A stretch of DNA of 61,911 nucleotides from Clostridiaceae bacterium (GCA_012841015.1 DUVN01000028.1:167188-229098), one strand, 5' to 3'; positions 45,074 to 54,262 are shown, counted from the first letter of the stretch. Program-made: numbers and translations. The notes: a model not told the origin generated them from the letters alone.

Positions 45074-46022
45074 GAAAGTGGAACAGGGCACTCTTCTTGT
45101 CCTGCTGTTGATGGCAGTGATCTATCCGTTCCTATCTGACAGGTATATGCTGAGCGTGGGCATTTCTGTTCTTCTCATGGCTTTGCTTGGGCAGAGCTGG
45201 AATATTATGAGCGGATATGCCGGACAGTTCTCATTTGGTCATGCGGCGTTTTTTGGGCTTGGCGCATATGCATCGAGCATTCTTTATGTGGACCATGGCG
45301 TCAGTCCGTGGATCGGAATGATTGCAGGAATGGCGGTAGCTGCTCTGGTTGGTGTGCTGATCGGTTTCTTGTCGTTCCGTTATAAGCTGCGCGGTGATTT
45401 CTTCGCATTGGTCACACTGGCTTTTGCGGAAATCCTACGAGTGCTGTTCAATAACACAAAGGCACTTAAGGCCGCTACAGGCATTCTGATTCCTTACAAG
45501 GATGTATGGAGTGAGTTCCAGTTTGCAAATGACAGAATATTTTACTTCATTTTGCTAGCCATGGTAATAGCCGCTACGATTTTTATTGGCTTAATGAGCA
45601 GACGTAAGTTTGGTGTTTGCCTGATTGCAATTAAGGAAAACCAGGAAGCGGCCGGATCACTTGGTGTCCCCGTGCTAAAGTACAAGTTGCTGGCAATGGC
45701 CATCAGCGCGGCAATTGCGGCTATGGCAGGTACATTCTACGCACAGTATTACGGTTTCATCGATCCTACTGTGGTATTTTCAGCGGCGATTTCCGTTGAA
45801 GCAATTGTTCCGTGTATTATTGGCGGTGCTGGAACCCTTGGCGGTCCTTTACTCGGCGCACTGATCATTGTTCCCCTGAAGGAACTGAGCAACAATCTGT
45901 TTGAAGGCGTGAATGGGGTTAACATGATCATCTATGGCGTATTGATTGTACTGTTTGTTGTGTTTTGCCGGGACGGGATTTATGGAACTGTCATTCGCAG
46001 ACTGAAAGGAGCGAGAAGCTGA
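45063..46022 (+). CDS. Branched-chain amino-acid-type ABC permease (LivM family)
   Basis: 319 residues from GTG 45063, with GGAAGGGGG upstream; it overlaps the LivH-like gene by 11 bases. SGYAGQFSFGHAAFFGLGAY, a central RGDFFALVTLAFAEILRVLF and a late IVPCIIGGAGTLGGPLLGAL are family hallmarks. No fused ATPase domain is present, consistent with the two separate ATPase genes that follow. Confidence 0.94.
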   Translation: MKTKKVEQGTLLVLLLMAVIYPFLSDRYMLSVGISVLLMALLGQSWNIMSGYAGQFSFGHAAFFGLGAYASSILYVDHGVSPWIGMIAGMAVAALVGVLIGFLSFRYKLRGDFFALVTLAFAEILRVLFNNTKALKAATGILIPYKDVWSEFQFANDRIFYFILLAMVIAATIFIGLMSRRKFGVCLIAIKENQEAAGSLGVPVLKYKLLAMAISAAIAAMAGTFYAQYYGFIDPTVVFSAAISVEAIVPCIIGGAGTLGGPLLGALIIVPLKELSNNLFEGVNGVNMIIYGVLIVLFVVFCRDGIYGTVIRRLKGARS

Positions 46023-46747
46023 TGGAAACATTGAAAGTAATAGATGTTTGCAAATCCTTCCAAGGCAATGTGGCGGTCGATCATGCTTCACTCGATGTGA
46101 AGGAAGGAGAAATTACGGGCCTGATTGGAGCAAATGGCGCGGGAAAGACCACCCTTTTTAATTGCATCTCAGGATATTACCATGCTACTTCTGGGAAGGT
46201 AATTTATAAAGACCAGGAAGTACAGCATAAAACGGCAGAAAAACTGTGCCACATGGGAATGGCGAGAACGTTCCAGATTGCTAAACCTTTTGGTATGTTA
46301 TCTGTTCTCGATAATGTGGCTGTTGGCGGATATAATAAAGCTAACAGCAGGACACAGGCATATGAATTTGCTGAGCAGAGTCTTGATCTGGTCGGGCTGA
46401 TCGACAAAAAAGAAAATCTTGCACAGCTGCTGAATACAGGTGAGCAGAGAAAGCTGGAACTTGCCAGGGCACTTGCCACACAGCCAGAAGTACTTCTGCT
46501 GGATGAGGTGATGGCAGGGCTGACGCCTACGGAATCCCGCGAGATGGTAGAGCTGATTGATAAAATCAATAAAACCGGGATTACGATTCTCATGATCGAG
46601 CACATCATGCCGGTTATCATGAAACTTTCTCATTATATTTATGTTATGGAACGCGGGAAAATGATCGCAGAAGGCATACCGGTTGAGGTGGCAAACAATC
46701 CTAAGGTGATTGAATCCTATCTTGGCAAAGGATTAGAGGTGGAGTGA
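46022..46747 (+). CDS. Branched-chain amino-acid-type ABC ATPase (LivG family)
   Basis: 241 residues; ATG overlaps the LivM stop, with AAAGGAG upstream. Walker A GANGAGKTT, the Q-loop region ARTFQIAKPFGMLSVLDNV, signature variant LNTGEQRKLELA in place of LSGGQ, Walker B LLLDEVMAGLTPTE and a switch histidine in LMIEHIMPVIM. The MIEHxM and DEVMAGL patterns place it in the LivG subgroup. Confidence 0.93.
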   Translation: METLKVIDVCKSFQGNVAVDHASLDVKEGEITGLIGANGAGKTTLFNCISGYYHATSGKVIYKDQEVQHKTAEKLCHMGMARTFQIAKPFGMLSVLDNVAVGGYNKANSRTQAYEFAEQSLDLVGLIDKKENLAQLLNTGEQRKLELARALATQPEVLLLDEVMAGLTPTESREMVELIDKINKTGITILMIEHIMPVIMKLSHYIYVMERGKMIAEGIPVEVANNPKVIESYLGKGLEVE

Positions 46748-47451
46748 TGCTTACCATAACTGATCTGCATGTTGGTATCGGCAATCTGAAAATCATTCAG
46801 GGCATTTCTCTTGAGGTTCGACGAGGGGAGATCGTTTCTTTGATGGGCGCTAATGGAGTGGGTAAAACCACTTTTATGAGAGCTCTCTCTGGACTCGGAC
46901 ATATCACTGGAGGAACTGTAGAATTTGAGGGGCAGGATATTACCCATGCTACATCTCAGGAGATTGTGGAAGCCGGGTTGATTCAGGTCCCGGAAGGACG
47001 ACAGCTTTTCTCCCTCATGTCGGTGAAGGAAAACCTTGAGATCGGCGCTCATACAAAGAGAGCCAAGGCGAGGATGAAAGAAAACCTAGAATACGTTTAC
47101 ACACTCTTTCCAGAGCTTAAGGAGATGAATTCTCAAGCGGCCGGGAATCTGAGCGGCGGACAGCAGCAGATGGTTGCCGTTGGTCGCGGGTTAATGGCGG
47201 ATCCTAAATTGTTGATTCTGGATCAACCTTCTATAGGTCTCTCTCCGATTATGACCCAGAAAGTACTTAAAGCGGTAATTGATATCCATATTAGGGGAGT
47301 ATCCGTTCTGATTGCGGAGCAGAATATCCATGATGTGTTAAAAATTGCACATCGTGCCTATGTCCTTGAGCAAGGATTGATTCGTGCCAGCGGTACGGCA
47401 CAGGAAATGGCAGAAAATGCTGAAATAAAAGCCATGTACCTTGGACATTAA
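46747..47451 (+). CDS. Branched-chain amino-acid-type ABC ATPase (LivF family)
   Basis: 234 residues from ATG 46747 (TGATG overlap). Walker A GANGVGKTT, PEGRQLFSLMSVKENLEIGA, signature LSGGQQQM, Walker B LILDQPSIGLSPI and LIAEQNIHDVLK are the LivF pattern. It completes a full importer with the four preceding genes. The hydantoinase gene starts 30 bases after its stop codon. Confidence 0.94.
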   Translation: MLTITDLHVGIGNLKIIQGISLEVRRGEIVSLMGANGVGKTTFMRALSGLGHITGGTVEFEGQDITHATSQEIVEAGLIQVPEGRQLFSLMSVKENLEIGAHTKRAKARMKENLEYVYTLFPELKEMNSQAAGNLSGGQQQMVAVGRGLMADPKLLILDQPSIGLSPIMTQKVLKAVIDIHIRGVSVLIAEQNIHDVLKIAHRAYVLEQGLIRASGTAQEMAENAEIKAMYLGH

Positions 47452-47481
47452 AAGCCAGCGAAATGATGAAAAGGAATTGAC

Positions 47482-48876
47482 ATGGATAAACTCATTACAA
47501 GCGGCAACGTGATCTTTGAGACAGCAGTACGGAAGGCGGACATCCTGATTCGTGGGGAGAAGATCGCGGCGATTCTGTCTCCCGGAGAGTACAGCGGGGA
47601 CGCGCAGGTAATCGATGCGGACGGGCTTTATGTCATGCCCGGTACCATTGATCTCCATCAGCACCTTGGCCTGTATAAGCCACTTGGCGATGCTTTCCGT
47701 ATGGATACACCCCGTCAGGCCATCGGTGGCCTTACCACATTGCTGAACTATCATCGCGGCAAAGGCGACTATTACGAAACCGTACAGGAAGCGATTGAGG
47801 ATGGTGAGGCTAACAGTCTTGTAGACTTTGCTTTCTCTCTTGGCCTTTGCGCAAAGGAGCACCTGAATGAGCTCCAGGGCTACGTGGATAAGCTGGGCAT
47901 CACGTCCTTCAAGTTCTTCTTTGACAAGCAGGACATTGCCCACACATTCTATGACCTGCCTAAGGAGGCGGCTTTGACGCTTGATAAGGCTGACTTCTAC
48001 CTAACCTTAAAGAAGCTACGCGAGATTTCGCCGGAACTGTTGCTTTGCATCCACTGCGAGGACGCTGACCTTTTCCGTGCATTCCAGAAGGCGGTGAAGG
48101 AAGAGAACAATCCTGATGACCGATACTCTCTGACTGGCTTTGAGAAGACACGTCCGGGCTGGGTAGAGACCATCACAGTAGCGGATACTATGTGGATGAA
48201 CCATATCATTGACGGTAACATATATGTTGTGCATACCTCGGCACAGACCTCCGTGAAAATGTATGAAACGCTACGCAAAGTGCTAAAAGGGAATGTCACT
48301 TTGGAGACCTGCCCCCACTACCTGCTGCTCACAAAGGATTCCCCTTGTGGTCTGATGGGAAAAGTCAATCCTCCGCTCCGTACAGCAGCAGACAACGATG
48401 CCCTTTGGGAAGGTATCCGGAACGGCAGCGTGAAGACCATGGGGACAGATAACGTGCCAGTCAGCAAGGCAAAGCGGTATGAACCCGGCGATGACATCTG
48501 GGGTGTGTATGTCGGATTTGGTGGTCCTGGTATGATTTTGCCAACGTTGATCAGTGAAGGTTACCACAAGAGAGGGATTCCTCTGACAACTCTTTCCATG
48601 GTAAACAGTACCAATGCGGCTAAAGTCTTCTTGCTCCGAAATAAGGGTGTTATCACTCCGGGATATGATGCGGATCTCGCTCTGGTCGACCTTGACTGGG
48701 AGCGTGAGATTACTCCTGACCTCTTTGGCGACAGTGACTTTTCCGTGTACGAAGGCATGAAATTCAAGGGATGGCCAAGGTATACCATCAGCCGCGGCGA
48801 AGTAATCCAGAAGGATGGTGTCATTACCGCTGAGCCTGGGCGTGGCAAGTATATCCGTCGTCATGTAGAGAAATAA
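47482..48876 (+). CDS. Hydantoinase/dihydropyrimidinase family cyclic amidohydrolase
   Basis: 464 residues. Binuclear metal-site elements are visible: DLHQHLG near residue 58, the carboxylated-lysine region ITSFKFFFD (~150), histidines in LLLCIHCED and YVVHTSAQT, and aspartate in TMGTDNVPVS. ETCPHYLLLTKD is typical of the D-hydantoinase/DHPase/allantoinase group. Reaction: opening of a cyclic diamide ring such as hydantoin, dihydropyrimidine or a related imide. Combined with the carbamoylase-like amidase at 40656 and the Liv importer, this forms a plausible uptake and degradation pathway. Confidence 0.92.
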   Translation: MDKLITSGNVIFETAVRKADILIRGEKIAAILSPGEYSGDAQVIDADGLYVMPGTIDLHQHLGLYKPLGDAFRMDTPRQAIGGLTTLLNYHRGKGDYYETVQEAIEDGEANSLVDFAFSLGLCAKEHLNELQGYVDKLGITSFKFFFDKQDIAHTFYDLPKEAALTLDKADFYLTLKKLREISPELLLCIHCEDADLFRAFQKAVKEENNPDDRYSLTGFEKTRPGWVETITVADTMWMNHIIDGNIYVVHTSAQTSVKMYETLRKVLKGNVTLETCPHYLLLTKDSPCGLMGKVNPPLRTAADNDALWEGIRNGSVKTMGTDNVPVSKAKRYEPGDDIWGVYVGFGGPGMILPTLISEGYHKRGIPLTTLSMVNSTNAAKVFLLRNKGVITPGYDADLALVDLDWEREITPDLFGDSDFSVYEGMKFKGWPRYTISRGEVIQKDGVITAEPGRGKYIRRHVEK

Positions 48877-49164
48877 TAGCAAGTTTATAGGAAACACCCT
48901 TCCAAGGGTATCTTGCAGGCTGAGATCATGAATAAAGTGGGAATGGAGTTTGATATTGTGTTTGGTCTCTGCCTCGAACATGATTCGTTATTTCTGAAGG
49001 CTAGCAATGCGATGTGTGAATATTTGTCGTGAATGATTGAATGCTGTCCAATCCTAAGACACAACCCTATTGCTGCGTTGGACGCGTACTAGGATTTATA
49101 AACCCAATTATTTTTACAAGAAATATAATCTAAAGATTATAAGAATTATTAAGAGAGAACTAAA
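48877..49164. other. Gene-free gap after the hydantoinase gene
   Basis: About 290 bases. A short imperfect hairpin (ACCCTTCCAAGGGT, near 48896) could be a weak terminator. No coding sequence with a start signal was found. Confidence 0.4.
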
Positions 49165-49685
49165 ATGAGTAGTGCACTTTTAAGCCTTATTATCTTCGGT
49201 CTTTTTTTCCTGCTGTTTATCTGGGACAAGCTACCTATGGCGACTTCGGCTATCCTTGGATGTGTTGTGATGGTGATCCTCGGCTTGTCAGACTTCAGTA
49301 CAGCATTTGGTCAGTTTTCTTCCACAACAGTTATCCTGTTGATCGGTGTTATGGTTGTCGGGTCAGCACTGGTGGAGACTGGCGTTGCGGCAGCATTTGG
49401 CCGAATCATGACCAAGTATTCGCATAATATGAGAAGGTTATTATTGTTGTAGCATATGTGCTGGCGTGTGTTCTTTCAGCTTTCCTCACCAACGCTACCG
49501 TTCTCGCAATCTTCATGCCGATTATCATCGGAATGAATACAGATGATGGAAAGATTAACCACAGGAACATTGTGCTTCCTGTGCTCGAAGCTACTGCCAT
49601 GGGAGGTATTTCAACGCTAGTTGGGTCTTCACATGATTGGATAATGATTTGCAAAATGACAGGTGAATTTCTCGAAATATTATAA
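49165..49685 (+). pseudogene. Truncated and frameshifted SLC13/CitT-like transporter
   Basis: The first frame encodes MSSALLSLIIFGLFFLLFIW, KLPMATSAILGCVVMVILGL and VMVVGSALVETGVAAAFGRI, the N-terminus of a divalent-anion symporter. Near 49430 the frame breaks; homology continues in another frame with IIVVAYVLACVLSAFLTNAT, VLAIFMPIIIGM and ATAMGGISTLVGSSHDWIMI, then ends abruptly at 49685. Only about 170 of an expected 430 or more residues remain. Two independent lesions make it a clear pseudogene. Confidence 0.85.
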
Positions 49686-49730
49686 TAAAATAATTTGCTA
49701 CGATTAGGAGATGAGGGGAGAAGACAGCTG

Positions 49731-50576
49731 ATGAAAACGCTTTGTGTCCGCAAAACAACATATCGACTCAATTCAGCCGTTTCCCTTACCGTCGCTGTGA
49801 TTTCTGACTTCCATGATAATTGTTATGAGCCCGTTGTCAAGATGCTGCGTGAAGACCCAGCTGATGTGATTGCCGTTGTGGGAGATTTATTTCTCGGCTT
49901 CAAACCCAAGAGGAATCTTCCGGCATTCGAAATTGCTGAAAATGTCCTGCCACTTTTGCAGGCATGCGTAGATATGGCTCCGACGGTCATGTCCATAGGG
50001 AATCACGACTGGCTATTGTCTGAGGGGGATATTCAGGTTCTTAAACAGATGGGCGTTGAGGTGCTTCACAATGAATGGAAACGGTACGTTGTGAAGGGGC
50101 AGGAGGTTTTGTTTGGAGGCTTGACATCTGCTCGAGTTGCTGAATACTGGAAGTATCGAAAAAATTTTTATCTGGAGAACGGATATGATGACCGTTATCC
50201 AGATTGGGATAGGAGCCAATGGGCAAAATCAGCCATTCTTGATAGTAATTGGCTTTTTGAATATGTAAAGCAGGAAGGATATAAGATCCTTCTTTCTCAT
50301 CATCCTGAATACTGGGCAGTAAAGGATCCCTTTCTCAATGAGTACAAGATTGATCTCGTGATTTCGGGACATGCTCACGGCGGCCAGATTCGTCTCTTTA
50401 ACCGTGGCTTATGGGCGTCGGGGCAGGGGTGGTTTCCAAAATATGTCCGTGGTTTATATCAGGGAGAACACGGCAATATTGTAGTTTCCACAGGATTAGC
50501 AAACACTGCTAGAATAACTCCTCGCCTATTCAATCCTCCTGAAATTGTATATGTTGTGTTGGGAGATAAAAAATGA
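49731..50576 (+). CDS. Calcineurin-like metallophosphoesterase
   Basis: 281 residues from ATG 49731, nine bases after GGAGAAG. The metal-binding motifs are all present: VISDFHDN (replacing the usual D-x-H), VVGDLFLG, SIGNHDWLL, LLSHHPEYW and SGHAHGGQIRL. It is of the YkuE/YaeI-like type that acts on phosphodiesters such as lipid or UDP-sugar intermediates; the substrate is not predictable. There is no signal peptide or transmembrane helix. Confidence 0.9.
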   Translation: MKTLCVRKTTYRLNSAVSLTVAVISDFHDNCYEPVVKMLREDPADVIAVVGDLFLGFKPKRNLPAFEIAENVLPLLQACVDMAPTVMSIGNHDWLLSEGDIQVLKQMGVEVLHNEWKRYVVKGQEVLFGGLTSARVAEYWKYRKNFYLENGYDDRYPDWDRSQWAKSAILDSNWLFEYVKQEGYKILLSHHPEYWAVKDPFLNEYKIDLVISGHAHGGQIRLFNRGLWASGQGWFPKYVRGLYQGEHGNIVVSTGLANTARITPRLFNPPEIVYVVLGDKK

Positions 50577-50710
50577 TGAATATTGAAACAATAACATTTC
50601 TTTCTCTTGTTATCTTTGCTAGAAATCGCGCTCGCAAAAGGCCACCTCCTGAACTGAGCTCCAAATGTTGGACAACAAGGAATAAAATGACTGACATGGG
50701 AGGTCCAGTT

Positions 50711-51037
50711 ATGGAAGAGAAAAAACGAAGCCTAAAGAACTACAGCCAAGAGTTTAAGTTAAGGGTAACGAGAAGTACTAGAAGATAGAAAAGGTTTGCG
50801 AGAGACGGCGCGAGCGTACCAAATAAGGCACGGTAAGCTTGGTAAGTGGATTGCTGCTTATATGGAATATGGCGAGGAAGGTGTATGTCCCTCTAAAGCA
50901 AAAATCTTTGTGATGGTGACTTACCTGTGCCAGAGAAAAGACCGCTAAAGAAACCAAATGCTAAAGGTTATATAGAATCGGAGTTACCTGTTTCTGTTCA
51001 GAATGAGTTGCGCTACCTGCGAATGGAGAATGCCTAA
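50711..51037 (+). pseudogene. IS3-family orfA relic
   Basis: ATG 50711 starts MEEKKRSLKNYSQEFKLRV, a typical IS3 OrfA N-terminus. A frameshift then moves homology to GLRETARAYQIRHGKLGKWI and YGEEGVCPSK, and a second shift leads to RPLKKPNAKGY and NELRYLRMENA, where a stop occurs and the next IS begins. The upstream TGAGCTCCAAATGTTGGACA looks like an IS3-type terminal region. No orfB is present. Confidence 0.75.
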
Positions 51038-51104
51038 CTAGGGTCTGCTGAACGAATTCCAAAGGCCTGAAATCAGTGCATTACAGGGTTATATTCGGTA
51101 CAAT

Positions 51105-51148
51105 AAGTGCAAGGGAAAAGGCGTAAAAGCGCAGAAACCCTTGCACTT
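51105..51148 (+). other. Hairpin in the leader of the IS1182-like relic
   Basis: AAGTGCAAGGG (51105-51115) pairs perfectly with CCCTTGCACTT (51138-51148) just before the transposase start at 51167. The right arm is shared with the leader of the other relic of the same family near 20.4 kb, so it is an inherited element of this IS group. Confidence 0.6.
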
Positions 51149-51166
51149 TGAAGTTGGAGTCTAGTC

Positions 51167-51325
51167 ATGTACGAACACGATAGTCGTCAAATCGCCTTTC
51201 ACGATGAACCCTACCTGTTCGGTGGCCTTCCTCTAAAAACGGATAATCGCTGGGTCAAGCTTGCAAGTCTTATCCCTTGGTCACGTGTGGAAGAAGCGTA
51301 CCGCAAGAATTTTCGAGGTAATTGA
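51167..51325 (+). pseudogene. N-terminal fragment of IS1182-like transposase
   Basis: 52 codons: DSRQIAFHDEP, DNRWVKLASLIPW and RVEEAYRKNF match the start of the same family as the 20-kb relic (RKQIAFHDF, NRWVQMSELMPW), then the homology stops at 51325. No further transposase sequence follows. Confidence 0.78.
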
Positions 51326-51504
51326 GGAGCGCGAACCAAGTCTGTGCGTCTGGCACTTGGTTGTTGGAAATCTGGACTTTAAACGCCGCGACACTGGCCT
51401 TTTGCGAGCGCGATTTCCATTAAAGTCGCGCGTTTCGTATATTTGTGATAGTATCTTAATTAACTGCAATAACTGTTTGTTTTTAGGATGAGGCGGTAAT
51501 TAGA

Positions 51505-53181
51505 ATGAAAAAATACGTTAGACTTGTAAGTGTTGTTTTAGTTGTATTAATCCTTGCTACAACAAGTGCTCTATTCGTACGAGAGGTTCAAGCTGCGTCG
51601 CCAATGCTGATGGCTCAGTTTAACGAAAAATTAAAGAGTTTCAAGGCACGAAAGAATTATTCTCATAAAGAACAGTATCAGAATAGAATAGGTTGGAAGG
51701 GCGGTAGCGAGTGTTTTGGCTTCGCGAATGAGTTATGCGTCTGGATGTTTGGTTCTTATCCCACAGGTAGTATGAGTGCTTATGATAAAGATATGGATTC
51801 GCGGTGGAATAGAGAATACGGCGCGAGCGCAGTCAATGCAATACGACCAGGTTCCGTTATTCGTACTGGCGAGCATTCCCGTTTCGTTACTAATGTAAAA
51901 GGTAATGATATCTACTACTGTGATGCAAATACCGATAGGAAGAACACTATAGTTTATGGCAGAACAATAACAAAAGCTGACTTAAGGATAGAACTTGATG
52001 ATGAATTAAAGCATTACGAAAAAGGAGATACGAATAGGAAGACAGGCTGGGTGGCAACTCATCCGAATGCTCCTGATCCTGAGGATAATTCTATTGCTCG
52101 CTACATAGTTGCCAATTCAATCATAAGAAGTGCTCCTAATGGCAACATAATTACAAGACCATGGCGGCCACTCCGAGTAGCGGGGATGAAAGAGGGGGCG
52201 TGGCTTAAGTTCACATATGGTGGCAAAACAGCCTATGTAGCGATGAGCTCAACAAGGAAGGGCAATCCTCAGATGACCGGTTACGCTAAACAAAAATTGA
52301 ATCTTAGATACACGCCAACAGGTAAGGTCGAGCGCTTACTGCCTATGGGTTATAAGGTCAGCGGAGTGCTGGTAGATAATATGGTGAAGTTTACATATGA
52401 CGGTAAAACCAGTTATGTATACGCTAAGTTTCTTCAAAAGGATCCCGTCAAAGTTACTTGCTATGTAGTAGCCAATTCAATCATCAGAAGTACCCCTAAT
52501 GGCAATATAATCACAAGACCATGGCGGCCGCTCCGAGTAACGGGGACGATAGAGGGAGCGTGGCTTAAGTTTACCTATGAAGGCGAAACAGCCTATGTGG
52601 CGATGAGCTCAACAAGGACTGATAATCCTCCGATGACTGGTTACGCTAAACAAAATTTGAATCTTAGTTACACGCCAACAGGTAAGGTCGAACGTATACT
52701 ACCTAAGGGATATAAGGTCAGCGGAGTGCTTGTAGGTGATATGGTGAAGTTTTCATATAACGGTAAAGCCAGTTATGTGTACGCTAATTTTCTTCAAAAG
52801 GATCCCGTCATGGATCCCGTCACGTGCTACGTGGTTGCCAATTCAATCATCAGAAGTACTCCTAATGGCAATATAATCACAAGACCATGGCGGCCGCTCC
52901 GAGTGACGGGGACGGTAGAAGGAGCTTGGCTTAAGTTCTTATATGAAGGCGAAACAGCCTATGTAGCGATGAGCTCAACAAGGATTGATAATCCTCCGAT
53001 GACCGGTTACGCTAAACAAAATTTGAACATTAGATACACGCCAACAGGTAAGGTCGAACGTATACTACCTAAGGGCAATAAGGTCAGTGGAGTGCTTGTA
53101 GGTAATATGGTGAAGTTTACATATGACGGCAGAACCAGCTATGTGTATGCTAAATTTCTTCAAAAGGATCCCGTCCAGTAA
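51505..53181 (+). CDS. Secreted papain-fold amidase-like protein with triplicated SH3-like repeats
   Basis: 558 residues. Signal peptide residues 1-30 (cleavage after REVQA). The N-terminal ~150 residues have a CHAP/papain-like pattern with Cys70 in GGSECFGFANELC and a histidine at ~124 in TGEHSRFVTNV. Then come three nearly identical units of ~117-122 residues starting near 52098, 52453 and 52822, each with two SH3b-like halves (VANSIIRS.PNGNIITRPWR and LNLRYTPTGKVER-type). SH3b repeats usually bind cell wall. Likely role: a wall-associated peptidase or amidase. The G+C-poor upstream region and flanking IS relics suggest a mobile setting. Confidence 0.8.
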   Translation: MKKYVRLVSVVLVVLILATTSALFVREVQAASPMLMAQFNEKLKSFKARKNYSHKEQYQNRIGWKGGSECFGFANELCVWMFGSYPTGSMSAYDKDMDSRWNREYGASAVNAIRPGSVIRTGEHSRFVTNVKGNDIYYCDANTDRKNTIVYGRTITKADLRIELDDELKHYEKGDTNRKTGWVATHPNAPDPEDNSIARYIVANSIIRSAPNGNIITRPWRPLRVAGMKEGAWLKFTYGGKTAYVAMSSTRKGNPQMTGYAKQKLNLRYTPTGKVERLLPMGYKVSGVLVDNMVKFTYDGKTSYVYAKFLQKDPVKVTCYVVANSIIRSTPNGNIITRPWRPLRVTGTIEGAWLKFTYEGETAYVAMSSTRTDNPPMTGYAKQNLNLSYTPTGKVERILPKGYKVSGVLVGDMVKFSYNGKASYVYANFLQKDPVMDPVTCYVVANSIIRSTPNGNIITRPWRPLRVTGTVEGAWLKFLYEGETAYVAMSSTRIDNPPMTGYAKQNLNIRYTPTGKVERILPKGNKVSGVLVGNMVKFTYDGRTSYVYAKFLQKDPVQ

Positions 53182-53316
53182 CTCGATCGTTTGTTGAGGG
53201 TATAATTAAAAAGATATTGGGGAAAAACTAAATAATCAAAAACAGCTAATAACGATCTGATTTTAGAGCTTGAACAGTATCGGGAAATCTTAATCAGTAG
53301 GATAATAATAAGCGAT

Positions 53317-53349
53317 AACCGCTGGAACATCAACGTTTCAGCGGTTTTT
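53317..53349 (+). terminator. Rho-independent terminator after the SH3 protein gene
   Basis: AACCGCTGGAAC (53317-53328) pairs with GTTTCAGCGGTT (53335-53346) with one G-U pair and is followed by a T run. Confidence 0.85.
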
Positions 53350-53385
53350 GATGTGTGCGATTTTTTGCAAAAAGAAACTGTCTAG

Positions 53386-53447
53386 TTCACAAATCGTTTT
53401 CCAATAGTGTATATTTGATGACGTACGCATGGGTCATCTGATGACCC
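53386..53447 (+). promoter_or_regulatory. Promoter and GTCATC-N-GATGAC operator of the TauE-like gene
   Basis: TTCACA (53386-53391), 18-bp spacer and TATATT (53410-53415) form a promoter. Just downstream, GGGTCATC-T-GATGACCC (53431-53447) is a perfect 17-nt palindrome whose core matches the dyad at 55120-55136. Its place at or just after the start site suits repression by the adjacent GntR protein. Confidence 0.7.
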
Positions 53448-53474
53448 GATTAGTTGAGAAAGGCTAGAGCAGTC

Positions 53475-54236
53475 ATGGAGTTGTTTCTGGTTGCATTGGT
53501 CAATTTAGTGGTTGGCCTATTAATAGGGTGGAGCGGTATTGCCGGTTTTCTGATACCTATGTTTTACGCAGGCTATCTAGGATATCTAGTTCCCGAAGCA
53601 CTGGCTCTTAGTTTTGCGGCTTTCGGCGCTTCTGGTGTAATAGGATCTATATCATATTACCGAACGGATGATTTACCCTTGAGACCAGCTGTCTTGCTTA
53701 GTATCGGCAGCTTTATTGGTGCTATGTTAGGCGTATGGCTAAATTACCTCATTCCTACGAGTACAGCAAAGATGATCCTTTTTGTGGTCGTATTAGTCTC
53801 CGGTATATCGATCCTTCTTAGGGAACGAAAATCAAAAAATGACACTGAAAGTGAGACAAGTGGTAAAAAGGCAATTAGCGATTGGTGGTTGATTATCCTA
53901 GGCTTTCTGACAGGAGCAATGTGCGCGTTATCAGGAGCCGGTGGCCCGATCTTGGTGATGCCATTGCTGGTATTACTTGGTTTTCGTATACGTCAGGCAG
54001 TTGGTATGTCGTTGTTTAACTCGATTTTTATCGCCATTCCTTCCTTTATTGGCTATTGGAAAATTGCAGGTTCTTCAAAGCTTTTGCCAGTTCTATTTGT
54101 ATCCTTGGTGGGGCAGATTGTTGGTGTATTGATTGGTAGTAAAACAAGTAGCAAAATAAAACAACGACCTTTGAAAATGACAGTCGCCATTTTTTCTATT
54201 GGTATATCGCTGTATATGATTCTGAATTTAGTATAA
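53475..54236 (+). CDS. TauE/SafE family permease
   Basis: 253 residues from ATG 53475. Two related halves of about four helices each: VNLVVGLLIGWSGIAGFLIP and later IILGFLTGAMCALSGAGGPI, the family's GxxxGxxGxGGG-like repeats. Members export or import sulfite, sulfoacetate, sulfolactate or other organic anions. It shares an operator type with the BMP lipoprotein promoter and is followed directly by the GntR gene, so it belongs to the same regulon. Its substrate is unknown. Confidence 0.88.
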   Translation: MELFLVALVNLVVGLLIGWSGIAGFLIPMFYAGYLGYLVPEALALSFAAFGASGVIGSISYYRTDDLPLRPAVLLSIGSFIGAMLGVWLNYLIPTSTAKMILFVVVLVSGISILLRERKSKNDTESETSGKKAISDWWLIILGFLTGAMCALSGAGGPILVMPLLVLLGFRIRQAVGMSLFNSIFIAIPSFIGYWKIAGSSKLLPVLFVSLVGQIVGVLIGSKTSSKIKQRPLKMTVAIFSIGISLYMILNLV

Positions 54237-54262
54237 TGAACATGGATTGAAGGAGTATTGCC

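Larger units (their letters stand above)
50622..51417. mobile_element. Composite of IS relics bounded by a 23-bp perfect inverted repeat
   Basis: The sequence beginning GAAATCGCGCTCGCAAAAGG at 50622-50644 recurs exactly inverted at 51395-51417. Between the arms lie an IS3-type orfA relic and, abutting it at about 51038, the left end and start of an IS1182-like transposase. No complete transposase remains. I see no convincing target-site duplication outside the arms. Confidence 0.7.

Noticed and set aside
50573-50710. Upstream part of an open frame leading into the IS3 orfA relic
   Set aside because: This stretch contains the inverted-repeat arm and the IS3 end; only the part from 50711 resembles a protein.
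51261-51491. 76-codon open frame
   Set aside because: It overlaps the IS1182-like fragment and the inverted-repeat arm in a different frame and has no coding features.
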